A stretch of DNA of 64,000 nt from Pseudonocardia sp. HH130629-09 (GTDB lineage: Bacteria; Actinomycetota; Actinomycetes; Mycobacteriales; Pseudonocardiaceae), in assembly GCF_001294645.1 (NCBI RefSeq), contig NZ_CP011868.1, positions 3,782,001 through 3,846,000 on the forward strand. The letters run 5' to 3'. The translations under genes were made by a program, and so were the position numbers. This document shows positions 29,693-39,301 of the stretch, one piece after another. Below the pieces are notes generated by a model. The model saw only the letters and a list, made by a program, of their open reading frames with translations, made no database searches and was not told the origin of the DNA. Numbering within the stretch: the first letter of the stretch is position 1; every line of letters starts with the position of its first letter.

Positions 29693-30334
29693 ATGCCGAC
29701 GTCACGGGAGTCCGGTCGCGACCGCGCGTTGCACTACCTGCGCGAGACCGTCCTGGTGGACCCGCGGGTGCAGGGCACGTTCCTCAACGAGAACGAGCTC
29801 GCCGGCCGGATCGGGGTGTCGCGCACCCCGGTCCGTGAGGCGTTGCTCCTGCTCGTGGCCGACGGCCTGGTCGAGATGCTGCCCGGCCGCGGCGCCTACG
29901 TGCCGCCGCTGACCGGCCGGCAGATCTCCGAGCTGATGGAGCTGCGCGGGGTCCTGGAGAAGCACGCGGCGCGCACGGCGATGGGCGCCGACGGTGTCCC
30001 GTTCGAGGCGATGAACGCTGCCCTGGACCGGCAGCGCGAGCTCGCCGGCGCCGGCGGGGACCCGGCCGAGTTCATCGAGCTCGACATGGTCTTCCACCAG
30101 GCGCTCGTCGACGCCACCGGGAACGCGCTGCTCTCGCGGACCTACGCCGGGCTGCGGGTGCGCCAGCGCCGGGTGGGCGTGACCGCGCTGTTCCGGACCG
30201 AGGACCGGCGACAGGCGGTCTGCGCCGAGCACGACCGGATCGTCGCGACGCTGGCCGGCGACGACCCGGACGCGGCGGCGGAGGCGATCGACGAGCACCT
30301 GCAGCTCACCCTGCGCGTGCTGCTCAGGGCGTGA
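29693..30334 (+). CDS. GntR family transcriptional regulator, FCD (FadR) type
   Basis: A 213-residue regulator. The N-terminal winged helix-turn-helix reads LNENELAGRIGVSRTPVREA and LVADGLVEMLPGRGAYVPPL. The C-terminal FCD effector domain shows ELMELRGVLEKHAARTAM, ELDMVFHQALVDATGNALL and AEHDRIVATLAGDDPDAAAE, with His residues that usually hold a metal. Such regulators respond to small carboxylates. It is divergent from the C-N hydrolase and its 3' end overlaps the MFS gene by 11 bases. TGTATAC sites in both intergenic regions suggest it controls the whole island. Confidence 0.92.
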   Translation: MPTSRESGRDRALHYLRETVLVDPRVQGTFLNENELAGRIGVSRTPVREALLLLVADGLVEMLPGRGAYVPPLTGRQISELMELRGVLEKHAARTAMGADGVPFEAMNAALDRQRELAGAGGDPAEFIELDMVFHQALVDATGNALLSRTYAGLRVRQRRVGVTALFRTEDRRQAVCAEHDRIVATLAGDDPDAAAEAIDEHLQLTLRVLLRA

Positions 30335-31649
30335 GGGCGAGGTAGGCCTCGTCCTCGTCGTGGTCCGGGTCGCGACCGATGACCAGCCCGACGACGGTCA
30401 GCGCGCAGGCGATGGCCAGGTAGGACGCGACCGGCACCCAGTTCCCCGACCCGCCGGACAGCGCGGTGAACGCCAGCGGCGCGACGGCGCCCCCGACCAC
30501 GCCGGCGATGGTGTAGGCCAGCGAGCTGCCGGTGTAGCGCAGCCGCGGTGAGAACTGCTCGGTGACGAACGCGGCCTGCGGCCCGTACATGAACGAGTGC
30601 AGGCCGAGCCCGACGACGATGCCGACGACGAGCAGCGCGAACGAGCCGCCCGCGATCATCGGGAAGAAGACGAACGGCCACACCGCTCCCCCGACCGCGG
30701 CGACGCCATAGACCAGGCGCCGGTTGAACCGGTCGGTGAGCGCCCCGGCCAACGGGATCGCGGGCAGCTGCAGCGCCGAGCCGATCAGGATCGCGCCGAG
30801 CACCTCCGACCGGGAGAACCCGAGGTGGGTGGTGGCGAAGGTCAGCACGAAGACGGTGAACAAGGCGTAGCTGACGTCCGGACCGATCCGGCTGAGGATC
30901 CCGGCGAGCAGCGGGCGGCGTTCGGCGGTGAACACCTCGCGCACCGGCGCCGACGGCCGGTCACCGGACTCGGCGATCGCGCGGAAGACCGGGGTGTCCT
31001 CCAGCTTGAGCCGGATCCACAGCCCGAACGCCACCAGCACGGCCGACAGCAGGAACGCCAGCCGCCAGCCCCAGTCCAGGAACTGCTGGTCGGTCAGCAG
31101 CAGGGTGAGCAGGGCCAGGACGCCGTTGGACAGCAGGTTCCCCGCGGGCGGCCCGACCTGGGCGGCCGAGGCCCAGAACCCGCGCCGGCGCGGCTCGCCG
31201 AACTCGCTGGAGAGCAGGACCGCGCCGCCCCACTCCCCGCCGACGCCGACGCCCTGGGCGAAGCGCAGCAGCACCAGCAGGATCGGTGCCGCGACGCCGA
31301 TCGTGCCGTAGGTCGGCAGCAGCCCGATGAGAAACGTCGCGACGCCGATCAACACGAGCGTGATGACCAGGACCTGCTTGCGGCCGATGACGTCGCCGAG
31401 CCTGCCGAACACGACACCGCCGAGCGGGCGCGAGACGTAGCCGACGGCGTAGGTGGAGAACGCGAGCAGCAGACCGGTCACCGGGTCCGCAGCCGGGAAG
31501 AACAGCACGGGGAACACCAGCGCGGCCGCCGCGGAGTAGACGGCGAAGTCGTACCACTCGAGCGAGGTGCCGGTGAGGCTCGCGACGAAGGCCTTGCGCA
31601 GGTCACGGCGGTCGACCGGTGGTGACGAGGAGGCGGAGGGCGAGGTCAT
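30324..31649 (-). CDS. MFS transporter, metabolite:H+ symporter (MHS) type
   Basis: A 441-residue transporter with 12 predicted membrane segments. The family signature SLEWYDFAVYSAAAALVFP is near residue 30, and the loop 2-3 motif GRLGDVIGRKQVLV and the later RFNRRLVYG support it. MHS carriers import organic acids and similar solutes with protons. The ATG at 31649 gives the usual short N-terminus; the longer frame upstream is not supported. A TGTATACA site lies about 50 bases upstream. It is probably the uptake step for the neighbouring C-N hydrolase and DUF2848 protein. Confidence 0.92.
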   Translation of the reverse strand: MTSPSASSSPPVDRRDLRKAFVASLTGTSLEWYDFAVYSAAAALVFPVLFFPAADPVTGLLLAFSTYAVGYVSRPLGGVVFGRLGDVIGRKQVLVITLVLIGVATFLIGLLPTYGTIGVAAPILLVLLRFAQGVGVGGEWGGAVLLSSEFGEPRRRGFWASAAQVGPPAGNLLSNGVLALLTLLLTDQQFLDWGWRLAFLLSAVLVAFGLWIRLKLEDTPVFRAIAESGDRPSAPVREVFTAERRPLLAGILSRIGPDVSYALFTVFVLTFATTHLGFSRSEVLGAILIGSALQLPAIPLAGALTDRFNRRLVYGVAAVGGAVWPFVFFPMIAGGSFALLVVGIVVGLGLHSFMYGPQAAFVTEQFSPRLRYTGSSLAYTIAGVVGGAVAPLAFTALSGGSGNWVPVASYLAIACALTVVGLVIGRDPDHDEDEAYLALTP

Positions 31650-31696
31650 CGCGGGCTCCCGGGGTCGGGCGGTGGGTGGACGGGCCTCATACTTGC

Positions 31697-31704
31697 TGTA
31701 TACA
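31697..31704. promoter_or_regulatory. GntR operator core, MFS/DUF2848 gap
   Basis: TGTATACA is a perfect palindrome in the divergent gap between the MFS gene (start 31649) and the DUF2848 gene (start 31768). It matches the core at 29679-29686, so both gaps carry the same element within 2 kb. Confidence 0.5.
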
Positions 31705-31767
31705 AAGTGTGTGCGCAACCCTCGTGCGCATCGGTTACGCGACGTACACATCTGACGGAGGTCCCCC

Positions 31768-32466
31768 GTGACGCTCGAGCTGACCCTGCCCGACGGCGAC
31801 ACCCGCTCGGTGGAGGTCCACCGGGTCTTCAACGCCGGCTACGCCGGCCGCGCCCAGGAGGAGGTCGCCGCGCACGTCGCCGAGCTGGCCGAGCTGGGCG
31901 TGCCCGCCCCGGACACGGTGCCCGCGCTCTACCCGGTCGCGCCGTACCTGGCGGCGCAGACCGACCGGGTCCCCGCCCAGCACGACCGGACCTCCGGCGA
32001 GGCGGAGTGGGCGCTGGTCGTCGGCGACGACGTCACCGACCCGCTGCTGACCGTCGCGTGCGACCACACCGACCGCGCGCTGGAGGCGCACGGTGTGGCC
32101 TGGAGCAAGAACGCCGGTCTCGACGTCCTGGGGCGCAAGGCCTGGCGGCTGTCGGAGGTCGCCGACCGGCTCGACGACATCACCCTGCGCGCGTGGGTCC
32201 GTCACGGCGGCGACCACGACGGCACCGAGGCTCTCGTGCAGGACGCGACGCTGGCGGCCCTGCTGCCGCCCGCCTACTGGGTCGACGTGCTGCGCGAGCG
32301 CGGCTGGCTGGTGCCCGGCACCGTCCTGCTGTCGGGGACCGTCGCGATGAAGGCGGGGGTCGACCAGTTCGCCGACGCCTGGCGGGTGGAGCTGCACGAC
32401 CCGGCCACCGGCGACACGATCGGCCTGACCTACGAGGTCGACCGGCTCCCGGCGCCGATCGGCTGA
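31768..32466 (+). CDS. DUF2848 family protein
   Basis: A 232-residue protein that fits DUF2848, related in fold to fumarylacetoacetate hydrolases. Features are EVHRVFNAGYAGRAQEEVAA at the start, PALYPVAPYLAAQTD, the acidic EAEWALVVGDDVTDPLLTV, and GTVLLSGTVAMKAGVDQFAD near the end. GGAGG lies seven bases before the GTG. Members are often next to transport and amidase genes. Here the MFS gene is divergent and shares a GTATAC-type operator, so it likely acts on a product of the same pathway. Confidence 0.87.
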   Translation: MTLELTLPDGDTRSVEVHRVFNAGYAGRAQEEVAAHVAELAELGVPAPDTVPALYPVAPYLAAQTDRVPAQHDRTSGEAEWALVVGDDVTDPLLTVACDHTDRALEAHGVAWSKNAGLDVLGRKAWRLSEVADRLDDITLRAWVRHGGDHDGTEALVQDATLAALLPPAYWVDVLRERGWLVPGTVLLSGTVAMKAGVDQFADAWRVELHDPATGDTIGLTYEVDRLPAPIG

Positions 32467-32495
32467 CCGCCCGGCCGGGTGGCACCATCCCGGTC

Positions 32496-32897
32496 ATGAT
32501 CCGTCGCTCCCCCACCATCCCGTCCCGCGACCGACGCCTCGCCGTCGGGCTCGCGGGGCTGCTCGGCACCGCCGCCCTCCTGCACGTGGTGCGGCCCGAG
32601 CCGTTCGACTCGATCGTCCCGCGCAGCCTGCCCGGGGAACCCCGGTTCTGGACCTACGCCTCCGGAGCGGCGGAGGGCGCCGTCGCCGCGGCCATCGCGC
32701 ATCCCCGGACCCGGCGCACGGGTGGTTACGCCGCGGCCGCACTGTTCGCGGCGGTGTTCCCGGCGAACGTGTCGATGGCCCTGCGGTGGAACCGCAGGGC
32801 GCCGCTGTACCGGGTGATCGGCTGGGGACGGTTGCCGCTGCAGGTCCCGCTGGTGCTGTGGGCCCTGCGGATCGCCCGCGGTGCCCCGCGCGGCTGA
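32496..32897 (+). CDS. Small DoxX-like membrane protein
   Basis: A 133-residue membrane protein with four hydrophobic segments (AVGLAGLLGTAALLHVV; GAAEGAVAAAIA; YAAAALFAAVFPANVSMAL; LPLQVPLVLWALRIA). The FAAVFPANVSMALRW segment and the final PLQVPLVLWALR are typical of small DoxX-like proteins of actinobacteria. No catalytic residues are evident. It follows the DUF2848 gene by 29 bases on the same strand, and a glycosyltransferase is downstream. Function unknown. Confidence 0.75.
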   Translation: MIRRSPTIPSRDRRLAVGLAGLLGTAALLHVVRPEPFDSIVPRSLPGEPRFWTYASGAAEGAVAAAIAHPRTRRTGGYAAAALFAAVFPANVSMALRWNRRAPLYRVIGWGRLPLQVPLVLWALRIARGAPRG

Positions 32898-33031
32898 CCC
32901 GGGGTGATCCGGCGGTAGACCGAAGTCGATCGCCGACCGCCCGATGCCCGCTGCGCCGGGAGGACCCTGCGGGGTGTGCTGAGGCCGGGCCCGGGCACCA
33001 CCGGCGCCCTCGCCGTCGCTCGGAGGGACAG

Positions 33032-34495
33032 ATGACGTCGTCGACCACGGTCCGGGGCTCCGGCACCGCGCCCACGGCCGCTCCACCGCTCGCGCGGCTG
33101 CCCGTCGGGATCGTCGCCGGGGTGGTGGCCGTCGTCCACCTCGTCATGGGGACGCTGGGGCGCGGGTACTGGTTCGACGAGGCGCTGATGCTGGCGATCG
33201 GACGGCACCACCTCGACTGGGGCTCGGCCGACCAGCCCCCGGTCGCGCCGGCGCTGGCCGGGCTCGCCGACGCCCTCGCCCCCGGGGTGAACGGGGTACT
33301 GCGGATCGTGCCGTCGCTGGCGACGGCCGGCGCGGTCGTCGTCGCGGCGCTGATCGCCCGGGAGCTGGGCGGGGACCGCCGTGCCCAGGTGCTCACCGCG
33401 CTCGCGCAGGCCACCGGGCTGTGGGTGACGCTGTTCGGGCACTTCCTGACGCCGTACTCGCTCGAACCGCTGCAGTGGGCGCTACTGCTGTGGCTGCTGG
33501 TCCGCTGGACCCGGATCCGCGACGACCGGCTGCTCCTCGCCGTCGGGCCGCTGCTCGGGCTGGCCGCGCTGACGAAGTTCCAGGTGATCCTGCTCGGCGC
33601 GGTGCTGGTGGTCGCGATCGGAGTGGCCGGGCCGCGGGCGATGCTGCGCCGGCCGGCGTTCTGGTGGGCCGCGCTGGCCGGGGCGCTGATCGCGTCGCCG
33701 ACGCTGGTGTGGCAGGCCGTGCACGGCTGGCCGCAGCTGCGGATGACGTCGGTCGTCGCGCAGGAGTCGGTCCTGTTCGGCGGGCCGGGCCCCAGCGCGG
33801 TGGCGATGCTGCTGCTGGCCGGGCTGCTCGGCACCGTGCTCGTCGTGGTCGGGGCGGTCGCGGCGTTCACGACGCCGCGACTGCGGCCGTACCGCTTCGT
33901 CGCGGTCACCTTCCTCGTGCTGTGGATCGTGTTCGCCGTGACCGTGGGACGCGCCTACTACCTGTGCGGTCTGCACGGCGCCGTCGCCGCGCTCGGGGCG
34001 GTGTGGTTCCAGCAGCGGCGCGAGACCGGGCGACGACGGTGGTCCTGGGGGGTATGGCCGGCGGGTGTGCTGTCGGTCGCCATCGCCGCGGCGATGCTGT
34101 CCGCGAGCGCCGGGGTGGCCGACCCGGCCGTGCCGGAGCGGATCGTCGGGGAGGTCGCCCGCGTGCGCGACGGGCTGTCCCTCGACCAGCAGGACCGCGT
34201 GGTCGTGATGGGCGGCTCGTACATCTACGCGGCCTACGTCGACACCGCCGACCCCGCGCTCGGTCTGCCGCCGGGGTACAGCGGCAACCGCAGCTACGGC
34301 TACTTCGACCCGCCCCCGGACGACCACGACGTCGTGATCCTCCTCGGCAGGGACCCCGGCCTGCTCGCCCCCACCGGGATGGCGCTGCGACCGGTCACCG
34401 ACCTCGGCGACGGCAACCGCATCTGGCTGGGCGAGGGCATGACGCGTCCGTGGTCGCAGGTGTGGCCGCAGCTGCGGACGCTCGTCGTCGACTGA
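33032..34495 (+). CDS. GT39-type membrane glycosyltransferase
   Basis: A 487-residue membrane enzyme of the ArnT/PMT (GT39) type. The first extracytoplasmic loop has GRGYWFDEALMLAIGRHH with the catalytic acidic residue, then ADQPPVAPALAGL. About nine to ten membrane helices follow, including LLGLAALTKFQVILLGAVLV. The C-terminal region (GGSYIYAAYVDTADP, GNRSYGYFDPPPDDHDVVI) is outside the membrane. The family moves sugars from polyprenyl-phosphate donors onto cell-surface acceptors. GGAGG lies ahead of the ATG. Confidence 0.88.
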   Translation: MTSSTTVRGSGTAPTAAPPLARLPVGIVAGVVAVVHLVMGTLGRGYWFDEALMLAIGRHHLDWGSADQPPVAPALAGLADALAPGVNGVLRIVPSLATAGAVVVAALIARELGGDRRAQVLTALAQATGLWVTLFGHFLTPYSLEPLQWALLLWLLVRWTRIRDDRLLLAVGPLLGLAALTKFQVILLGAVLVVAIGVAGPRAMLRRPAFWWAALAGALIASPTLVWQAVHGWPQLRMTSVVAQESVLFGGPGPSAVAMLLLAGLLGTVLVVVGAVAAFTTPRLRPYRFVAVTFLVLWIVFAVTVGRAYYLCGLHGAVAALGAVWFQQRRETGRRRWSWGVWPAGVLSVAIAAAMLSASAGVADPAVPERIVGEVARVRDGLSLDQQDRVVVMGGSYIYAAYVDTADPALGLPPGYSGNRSYGYFDPPPDDHDVVILLGRDPGLLAPTGMALRPVTDLGDGNRIWLGEGMTRPWSQVWPQLRTLVVD

Positions 34496-34570
34496 GCCGT
34501 CGACCGACCCGTCGGCAGGGCCGTCGACAGGGCCCGGGACGGTCCGGCCCGCCCGGGTAGCGTCGCGGTC

Positions 34571-35446
34571 GTGCCCGAGGGAGACACCGTGTACCTGGCC
34601 GGCAAGCGGCTGCACGCCGCGCTGGCCGGGCACGAGCTGCTGCGCGGCGAGCTGCGCCACCCGCGGCTGGTCGAGCACGACCTGGCCGGGCTGACCGTCA
34701 CTGGCGTCGTCTCCGTCGGAAAGCACCTGTTCACCCGTTTCGACGACGGCCGCAGCCTGCACAGCCACTTCCGGATGGACGGCTCCTGGCACCTGTACCG
34801 GCCCGGGATGCGCTGGCGCCGGGGCGCCCACGAGGCGCGCGCGGTGCTGGCGACCGCCGACCGGGTCGCCGTCGGGTTCGCCCTGCACGACCTGGAGCTG
34901 CTCCCCACCGACGACGAGCACACCCTCGTCGGGCACCTCGGGCCCGACCTGCTCGACCCGGCCTGGGGCCCCGCCCACGACGCCGAGGCGCTGCGCCGGA
35001 TGACCGCCCGCGCCGACCACCCGCTCGGGCTGGTACTGCTCGAACAGCGGGTCATGGCCGGCCTCGGCAACCTCTACCGCAACGACATCTGCTTCCTGCT
35101 CGGGCTCACCCCCTGGGTACCGGTCCGCGACGTGCCCGACCTCCCCGGGGTGATCGACCTGTCGCGGCGGCTGCTGTCGTCGAACAAGGACCGCCCGGAG
35201 CAGACCACGACCGGCTCGCTGGCCGCGGGCGAGGCGCACTGGGTGTTCGAGCGGGCCGGGCGGCCGTGCCGCCGCTGCGGCACCCGCATCCGGACCGCCG
35301 ACCAGGGCGACGACCACCGGGCCCGGGTCACCTACTGGTGCCAGCGCTGCCAGGCCGGGCCGTCACCGCGCCCGGTGCGCCGCGGCACCGGCCCGCGTCG
35401 CGGCGCCCCCGGGCGGCCGCCGCCCGGCGCGGCCCGCACGCCCTGA
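34571..35446 (+). CDS. nei: DNA glycosylase/AP lyase, Fpg/Nei family (Nei2-like)
   Basis: A 291-residue base-excision repair enzyme that removes oxidised bases and nicks the abasic site. The mature N-terminus PEGDTV holds the catalytic proline and glutamate, and VGKHLF holds the conserved lysine. The helix-two-turn-helix appears as LEQRVMAGLGNLYRNDICF, and a C-terminal zinc finger has CRRCG and CQRCQ. The last 30 residues are basic and Pro-rich. GTG start. A strong hairpin lies between it and pspA. Confidence 0.93.
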   Translation: MPEGDTVYLAGKRLHAALAGHELLRGELRHPRLVEHDLAGLTVTGVVSVGKHLFTRFDDGRSLHSHFRMDGSWHLYRPGMRWRRGAHEARAVLATADRVAVGFALHDLELLPTDDEHTLVGHLGPDLLDPAWGPAHDAEALRRMTARADHPLGLVLLEQRVMAGLGNLYRNDICFLLGLTPWVPVRDVPDLPGVIDLSRRLLSSNKDRPEQTTTGSLAAGEAHWVFERAGRPCRRCGTRIRTADQGDDHRARVTYWCQRCQAGPSPRPVRRGTGPRRGAPGRPPPGAARTP

Positions 35447-35529
35447 CCGCGTCGGCCACGTCGCGACCGACGGCCGGAGCCGGCGAGGCGCCCGGAGCCG
35501 GGTCGCCGGCCCGGACGGGCCCGGACACA

Positions 35530-35567
35530 CGTCCGCCGCGGCCCCGGGATCGGGACCGCGGCGGACG
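35530..35567. terminator. Hairpin between nei and pspA
   Basis: A 12-base perfect stem (CGTCCGCCGCGG with its complement at 35556-35567) continues after one mismatch into CCCG/CGGG with a GGAT loop. It lies between two converging genes and can stop both. Confidence 0.8.
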
Positions 35568-35587
35568 GTGTGGAACGGCTGAGCCGC

Positions 35588-36436
35588 TCAAGCGGTGCCG
35601 GGCTGCTGCTGGTTCTGGGTGTTCTGCTGCTGGGCCGGTGCCGGCGAGGACGGCAGCTGCTGGGTCGCCTCGCCCTGGCCGACCTGCTGAGCCTGCTGGC
35701 CACCGGCGATCGGCGCCCCGGACATCGACGCCCGGATCTGCTCCAGCCGCGACATGCCGGCCATGTCGGTGGTCGACTGCTGGACCTCCAGCATCCGGCC
35801 CTGCACCGAGTTCTGGGCCAGCTCCGCGGACCCGAGCGCGGTGGCGTACCGCTTCTCGATCTTGTCGCGGACCTCGTCGAGCGAGGGCGCGTTGCGCGGC
35901 GCGGACAGCTCGCTCATCTGCTGCAGCGACTTCGCGGCCTGCTCCTGCATCTTGGCCTGCTCGAGCTGGCTGAGCAGCTTGGTGCGCTCGGCGATCTTCT
36001 GCTGCAGCATCATCGAGTTCCGCTCGACGGCCTGCTTGGCCTGGGCGGCGGCACCGATCGACTGGTCGTGCAGCGTCTTGAGGTCCTCGACGCCCTGCTC
36101 CGCGGTCACCAGCTGGGTCGCGAAGGTCTGCGCCGACTGCTCGTACTGCTGGGCCTTCTGCTCGTCGCCCTGGGAGCGGGCCTGGTCGGCCAGCACGAGT
36201 GCCTGCCGCGCCGACGACTGCAGTTTCTCGATCTCACCCAGCTGCCGGTTCAGCTTCATCTCCAGCTGACGCTGGTTGCCGATCACCGCGGCGGCCTGCT
36301 GCGACAGCTGCTGGTGCTGGCGCTGGGCGTCCTCGATGGCCTGCTGGATCTGCACCTTCGGGTCGGCGTGCTCGTCGACCTTCGACGAGAACAGGGCCGA
36401 CAGATAGCTGAAGAACTTGGTGAATCCGTTGGCCAT
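35588..36436 (-). CDS. pspA: PspA/IM30 family phage shock protein
   Basis: PspA coats and repairs stressed cytoplasmic membranes. The 282-residue protein has an N-terminal amphipathic part ([20 protein letters not shown]) and then about 200 residues of coiled coil ([39 protein letters not shown]). The C-terminal 60 residues are rich in Gln, Pro, Ala and Gly and look disordered. GGAGGA is placed before the ATG. It follows clgR on the same strand by 190 bases, as in mycobacteria, where clgR and pspA work together. Confidence 0.93.
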   Translation of the reverse strand: MANGFTKFFSYLSALFSSKVDEHADPKVQIQQAIEDAQRQHQQLSQQAAAVIGNQRQLEMKLNRQLGEIEKLQSSARQALVLADQARSQGDEQKAQQYEQSAQTFATQLVTAEQGVEDLKTLHDQSIGAAAQAKQAVERNSMMLQQKIAERTKLLSQLEQAKMQEQAAKSLQQMSELSAPRNAPSLDEVRDKIEKRYATALGSAELAQNSVQGRMLEVQQSTTDMAGMSRLEQIRASMSGAPIAGGQQAQQVGQGEATQQLPSSPAPAQQQNTQNQQQPGTA

Positions 36437-36625
36437 CTCTGCGCGTCCTCCGCCTGCGTTCGCTCGCGACCGTGCCCGCCACCACGGCGGGCGTGCGGAC
36501 CCCGGACCGACCCCGCGTTCCCACCGTGGTCGGAACCGGGCCTCCGGCCCTGTCCATCCTGGCATTGCTGCCGGTCTGCCCGCACCCTACCGCGCAGGAG
36601 CGGTCGGCCGGGGTCGGCGGTGCGA

Positions 36626-36997
36626 TCAGGCCGCCGAGGCCACCGGGCCGCCCGAGGACGCCGGTGCGGCGACCACGGAACCCGGCCGGCCGGCCAGGCG
36701 CAGCTCGGCGTGACGCTGCCCGATCGGGACGAGCACGTCGTCGCGGCGGCTCGCGGCCGCGGCGGAGGTCGCCGTCGCCATCTCGGCGGCGACGGTGGTC
36801 AGCAGGTCCGGCACGGAGACCCCGAGTGCCTCGCAGATCGCCGCGAGCAGCTCGCTGGAGGGCTCCTTGCGCCCGCGCTCGACCTCGGAGAGGTACCCGA
36901 GGCTCACCCGCGCGGCCCGCGAGATGTCGCGCAGCGTGCGCCGGCGCGCCGTGCGCACCTCACGCAGCCCACTGCCGATCGCTTCCCGCAGCAGCAT
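36626..36997 (-). CDS. clgR: XRE-family transcriptional regulator ClgR
   Basis: A 123-residue activator with an N-terminal helix-turn-helix: [20 protein letters not shown] then [20 protein letters not shown]. It fits ClgR, which turns on clpP genes and the psp response under envelope stress and is itself degraded by Clp proteases. The C-terminus ends VASAA; ClgR degradation depends on a C-terminal degron of Ala-rich type. A ClgR box lies 80 bases upstream, so it activates itself, and another lies before clpP1. cinA, often between pgsA and clgR in related genomes, is absent here. Confidence 0.93.
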   Translation of the reverse strand: MLLREAIGSGLREVRTARRRTLRDISRAARVSLGYLSEVERGRKEPSSELLAAICEALGVSVPDLLTTVAAEMATATSAAAASRRDDVLVPIGQRHAELRLAGRPGSVVAAPASSGGPVASAA

Positions 36998-37076
36998 GTG
37001 CCCTCCTCGACTGCTCCCCGGACATCCGGTGATGTCTCACCGTACCGACTTCTCCGGTTCCTCCGCGCCGTGACGC

Positions 37077-37094
37077 TGTACGCCCACGGCGAAC
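37077..37094. promoter_or_regulatory. ClgR box upstream of clgR
   Basis: TGTACGCCCACGGCGAAC matches the ClgR pattern (CGC-N5-GCG with TGTA and AAC flanks) at every fixed position. It is 80 bases before the clgR start and 14 of 18 positions agree with the box before clpP1. Confidence 0.68.
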
Positions 37095-37132
37095 ACCTCA
37101 ACGCCGTACGGGCCCCGGATCGTCCCCGCAGG

Positions 37133-37756
37133 TCAGGCGGCCCGGGGCCGGACGGCCTTGCGGACGTAGTCGGCCCCGGTCACCACGGTGAGCACCAGCG
37201 CGACGGCCATCACCGCCCACTGGAGCACGAGCACGGCGGTCGCGGCCGCGGCCGCGGTGCCGGGGCCCAGCAGCTCCGGCAGCGGCAGCAGGAACAGCCC
37301 GATCGCGACCGTCTGGGCGACGGTCTTGGCCTTGCCGCCACGGCTGGCCGGAATGACGCCGTGCCGGCGGATCACGACGAAGCGCAGCACGGTGATGCCC
37401 AGCTCGCGGACGACGATCACGATCGTCACCCACCAGGGCAGCACATCGAGGATCGACAGCCCGATCAGGGCCGCGCCCATCAAGGCCTTGTCGGCGATCG
37501 GGTCGACCAGCGCGCCGAACCAGGTGACGAGCCCCCGGCTGCGGGCCAGCTGGCCGTCGAGCCGGTCGGTGGCCGCCGCGACGACGAACACCGCGAACGC
37601 GACCAGGCGCCACACCACGTCCTCGCCGCCGCCGACGAACAGCGCGACGACGAACACCGGGACGAGCAGCAGCCGCAGGACCGTCAGCGCGTTCGCGATG
37701 TTCAGCAGGGGCGGGTCGCCGACTCCGGCGGCGCCCCCGGCCGGGTGCGAGCTCAT
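37133..37756 (-). CDS. pgsA: CDP-diacylglycerol-glycerol-3-phosphate 3-phosphatidyltransferase
   Basis: A 207-residue CDP-alcohol phosphatidyltransferase. The catalytic motif is [10 protein letters not shown] (from DG-x2-AR) followed by [10 protein letters not shown] (G-x3-D-x3-D), with the first acidic pair as DR rather than DG. Several membrane helices surround it ([38 protein letters not shown]). It makes phosphatidylglycerol-phosphate for membrane lipids. Its start overlaps the rimO stop by ATGA, so the two are co-translated. Confidence 0.92.
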   Translation of the reverse strand: MSSHPAGGAAGVGDPPLLNIANALTVLRLLLVPVFVVALFVGGGEDVVWRLVAFAVFVVAAATDRLDGQLARSRGLVTWFGALVDPIADKALMGAALIGLSILDVLPWWVTIVIVVRELGITVLRFVVIRRHGVIPASRGGKAKTVAQTVAIGLFLLPLPELLGPGTAAAAATAVLVLQWAVMAVALVLTVVTGADYVRKAVRPRAA

Positions 37757-39249
37757 CCGGCCGCGGAGGCCGCCGGGACGGCGGCGGCCGGTGCGTTCGG
37801 GTCGATCAGCTCCAGGGCCTCCACCAGCAGGTCGACGCCCTCGGTGTCCACGACGCGGCAGCGGACGAGGTCACCGGGACGCAGCGAGTCCGGCCCGGGG
37901 CCGTCCTGCGCCGCCGCGACGACGGTGCACTCGCCGTCGGCGTCGGGGCCCTGGTGGGCGGCACGGCCGGTGCAGTCGTCCTCGTCGCCCTCGGCGGACT
38001 CGACCAGCACGACGACCTCGGTGCCGATGCGCTCCTCGGCGCGCTGCTCCATCAGCTCGTCGACCAGCGCCGAGATCCGCGCGACGCGGGCCCTGACCTC
38101 GGCCGGATCGACGTGGCCGTCGTAGCCCTCGGCCTCGGTGCCGTCCTCGTCGGAGTAGCCGAACACCCCGACGGCGTCGAGCCGGGCACCGGTCAGGAAC
38201 GCCTCCAGCTCGGCGAGGTCCTCCTCGGTCTCGCCGGGGAACCCGACGATGACGTTGGAGCGGATCCCGGCCTCCGGCGCCAGCGCGCGGATGCGCTCGC
38301 AGAGGTCGAGGAAGTCGGTGCGCGACCCGAACCGGCGCATCCGGCGCAGCACCCGCGCCGACGCGTGCTGGAACGACAGGTCGAAGTACGGCGCGACGCC
38401 CGGCGTGGTCGCGATGACACGCAGCAGGTCGGGCCGGAGCTCGGCGGGCTGCAGGTAGGCGACCCGGATCCGCTCGACGCCCTCGATCGCGGCGAGCTGC
38501 GGGAGCAGGTCGACCAGCGCGCGGGTGCCGCCGGGGAGGTCCTTGCCGTAGCTGGTGGAGTTCTCGCTGACCAGCACGAGCTCGCGCACGTCCTGCCGGG
38601 CGAGCCAGGCGGCCTCGCCGAGCACGTCGGCCGGCGGGCGGGACACGAAGCTGCCGCGGAAGCTCGGGATCGCGCAGAACGCGCAGCGGCGGTCGCAGCC
38701 CGAGGCCAGCTTGAGCGAGGCCACCGGCCCGCCGGACAGGCGGGTGCGCGCGATGTCGGGCACCCAGTCGTGGCCGGGGACCGAGACGTCCGCGGTCGCG
38801 GCCGGGCGCTCCGCCGGCGAGATGGGGAGGAGCTTGCGACGGTCGGTGGGGACGTGCGGGGCCGGGGCGTGCCCGCCCAGGACGTCGCCGAGCCGCTCAG
38901 CGAGCTCGGGGTAGGCGTCGAAGCCGAGCACCGCGTCGGCCTCGGGGAGGTCGGCGGCGAGCTCGGCGCCGTAGCGCTCGGCCAGGCACCCGACCGCGAC
39001 GACCTTCGCCCCGGCGGGACGCGCCACGTCCGCGGCGGCCAGCACCGTGTCGATCGAGTCCTTCTTCGCCTGCTCCACGAACCCGCAGGTGTTGACGACG
39101 ATGACGTCGGGGCTGCCGTCCTCGGCGTCGACCAGTTCCCAGCCGGACCCGGCCAGACGGCCGGCGAGCTCCTCGGAGTCGACCTCGTTGCGCGCGCAGC
39201 CCAGGGTCAGCAGGGCGGCGCGCCGGGGCGCAGTCTCGGGGGAAGCCAC
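37753..39249 (-). CDS. rimO: Ribosomal protein uS12 methylthiotransferase RimO
   Basis: A radical-SAM enzyme that adds a methylthio group to an aspartate of ribosomal protein S12. The 498-residue protein has the N-terminal UPF0004 cysteines ([38 protein letters not shown]). The SAM-binding triad is [13 protein letters not shown] (C-x3-C-x2-C), and a C-terminal TRAM domain ends the protein. The GTG at 39249 gives [10 protein letters not shown]; a GTG six bases upstream is possible, and the longer frame to 39432 runs into argA. An acidic insert ([15 protein letters not shown]) lies in the TRAM region. Confidence 0.95.
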   Translation of the reverse strand: MASPETAPRRAALLTLGCARNEVDSEELAGRLAGSGWELVDAEDGSPDVIVVNTCGFVEQAKKDSIDTVLAAADVARPAGAKVVAVGCLAERYGAELAADLPEADAVLGFDAYPELAERLGDVLGGHAPAPHVPTDRRKLLPISPAERPAATADVSVPGHDWVPDIARTRLSGGPVASLKLASGCDRRCAFCAIPSFRGSFVSRPPADVLGEAAWLARQDVRELVLVSENSTSYGKDLPGGTRALVDLLPQLAAIEGVERIRVAYLQPAELRPDLLRVIATTPGVAPYFDLSFQHASARVLRRMRRFGSRTDFLDLCERIRALAPEAGIRSNVIVGFPGETEEDLAELEAFLTGARLDAVGVFGYSDEDGTEAEGYDGHVDPAEVRARVARISALVDELMEQRAEERIGTEVVVLVESAEGDEDDCTGRAAHQGPDADGECTVVAAAQDGPGPDSLRPGDLVRCRVVDTEGVDLLVEALELIDPNAPAAAVPAASAAG

Positions 39250-39301
39250 GAACACCAGGGTAGACGGCGCCGTCGGCGACCCCGGTCTAGGCTCTCCTGC
39301 C

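Noticed and set aside
22863..29705. Open frame of about 2280 codons antisense to lhr
   Set aside because: Same codon-bias effect; it spans several unrelated genes and reads as Arg/Pro/Gly-rich sequence without domains.
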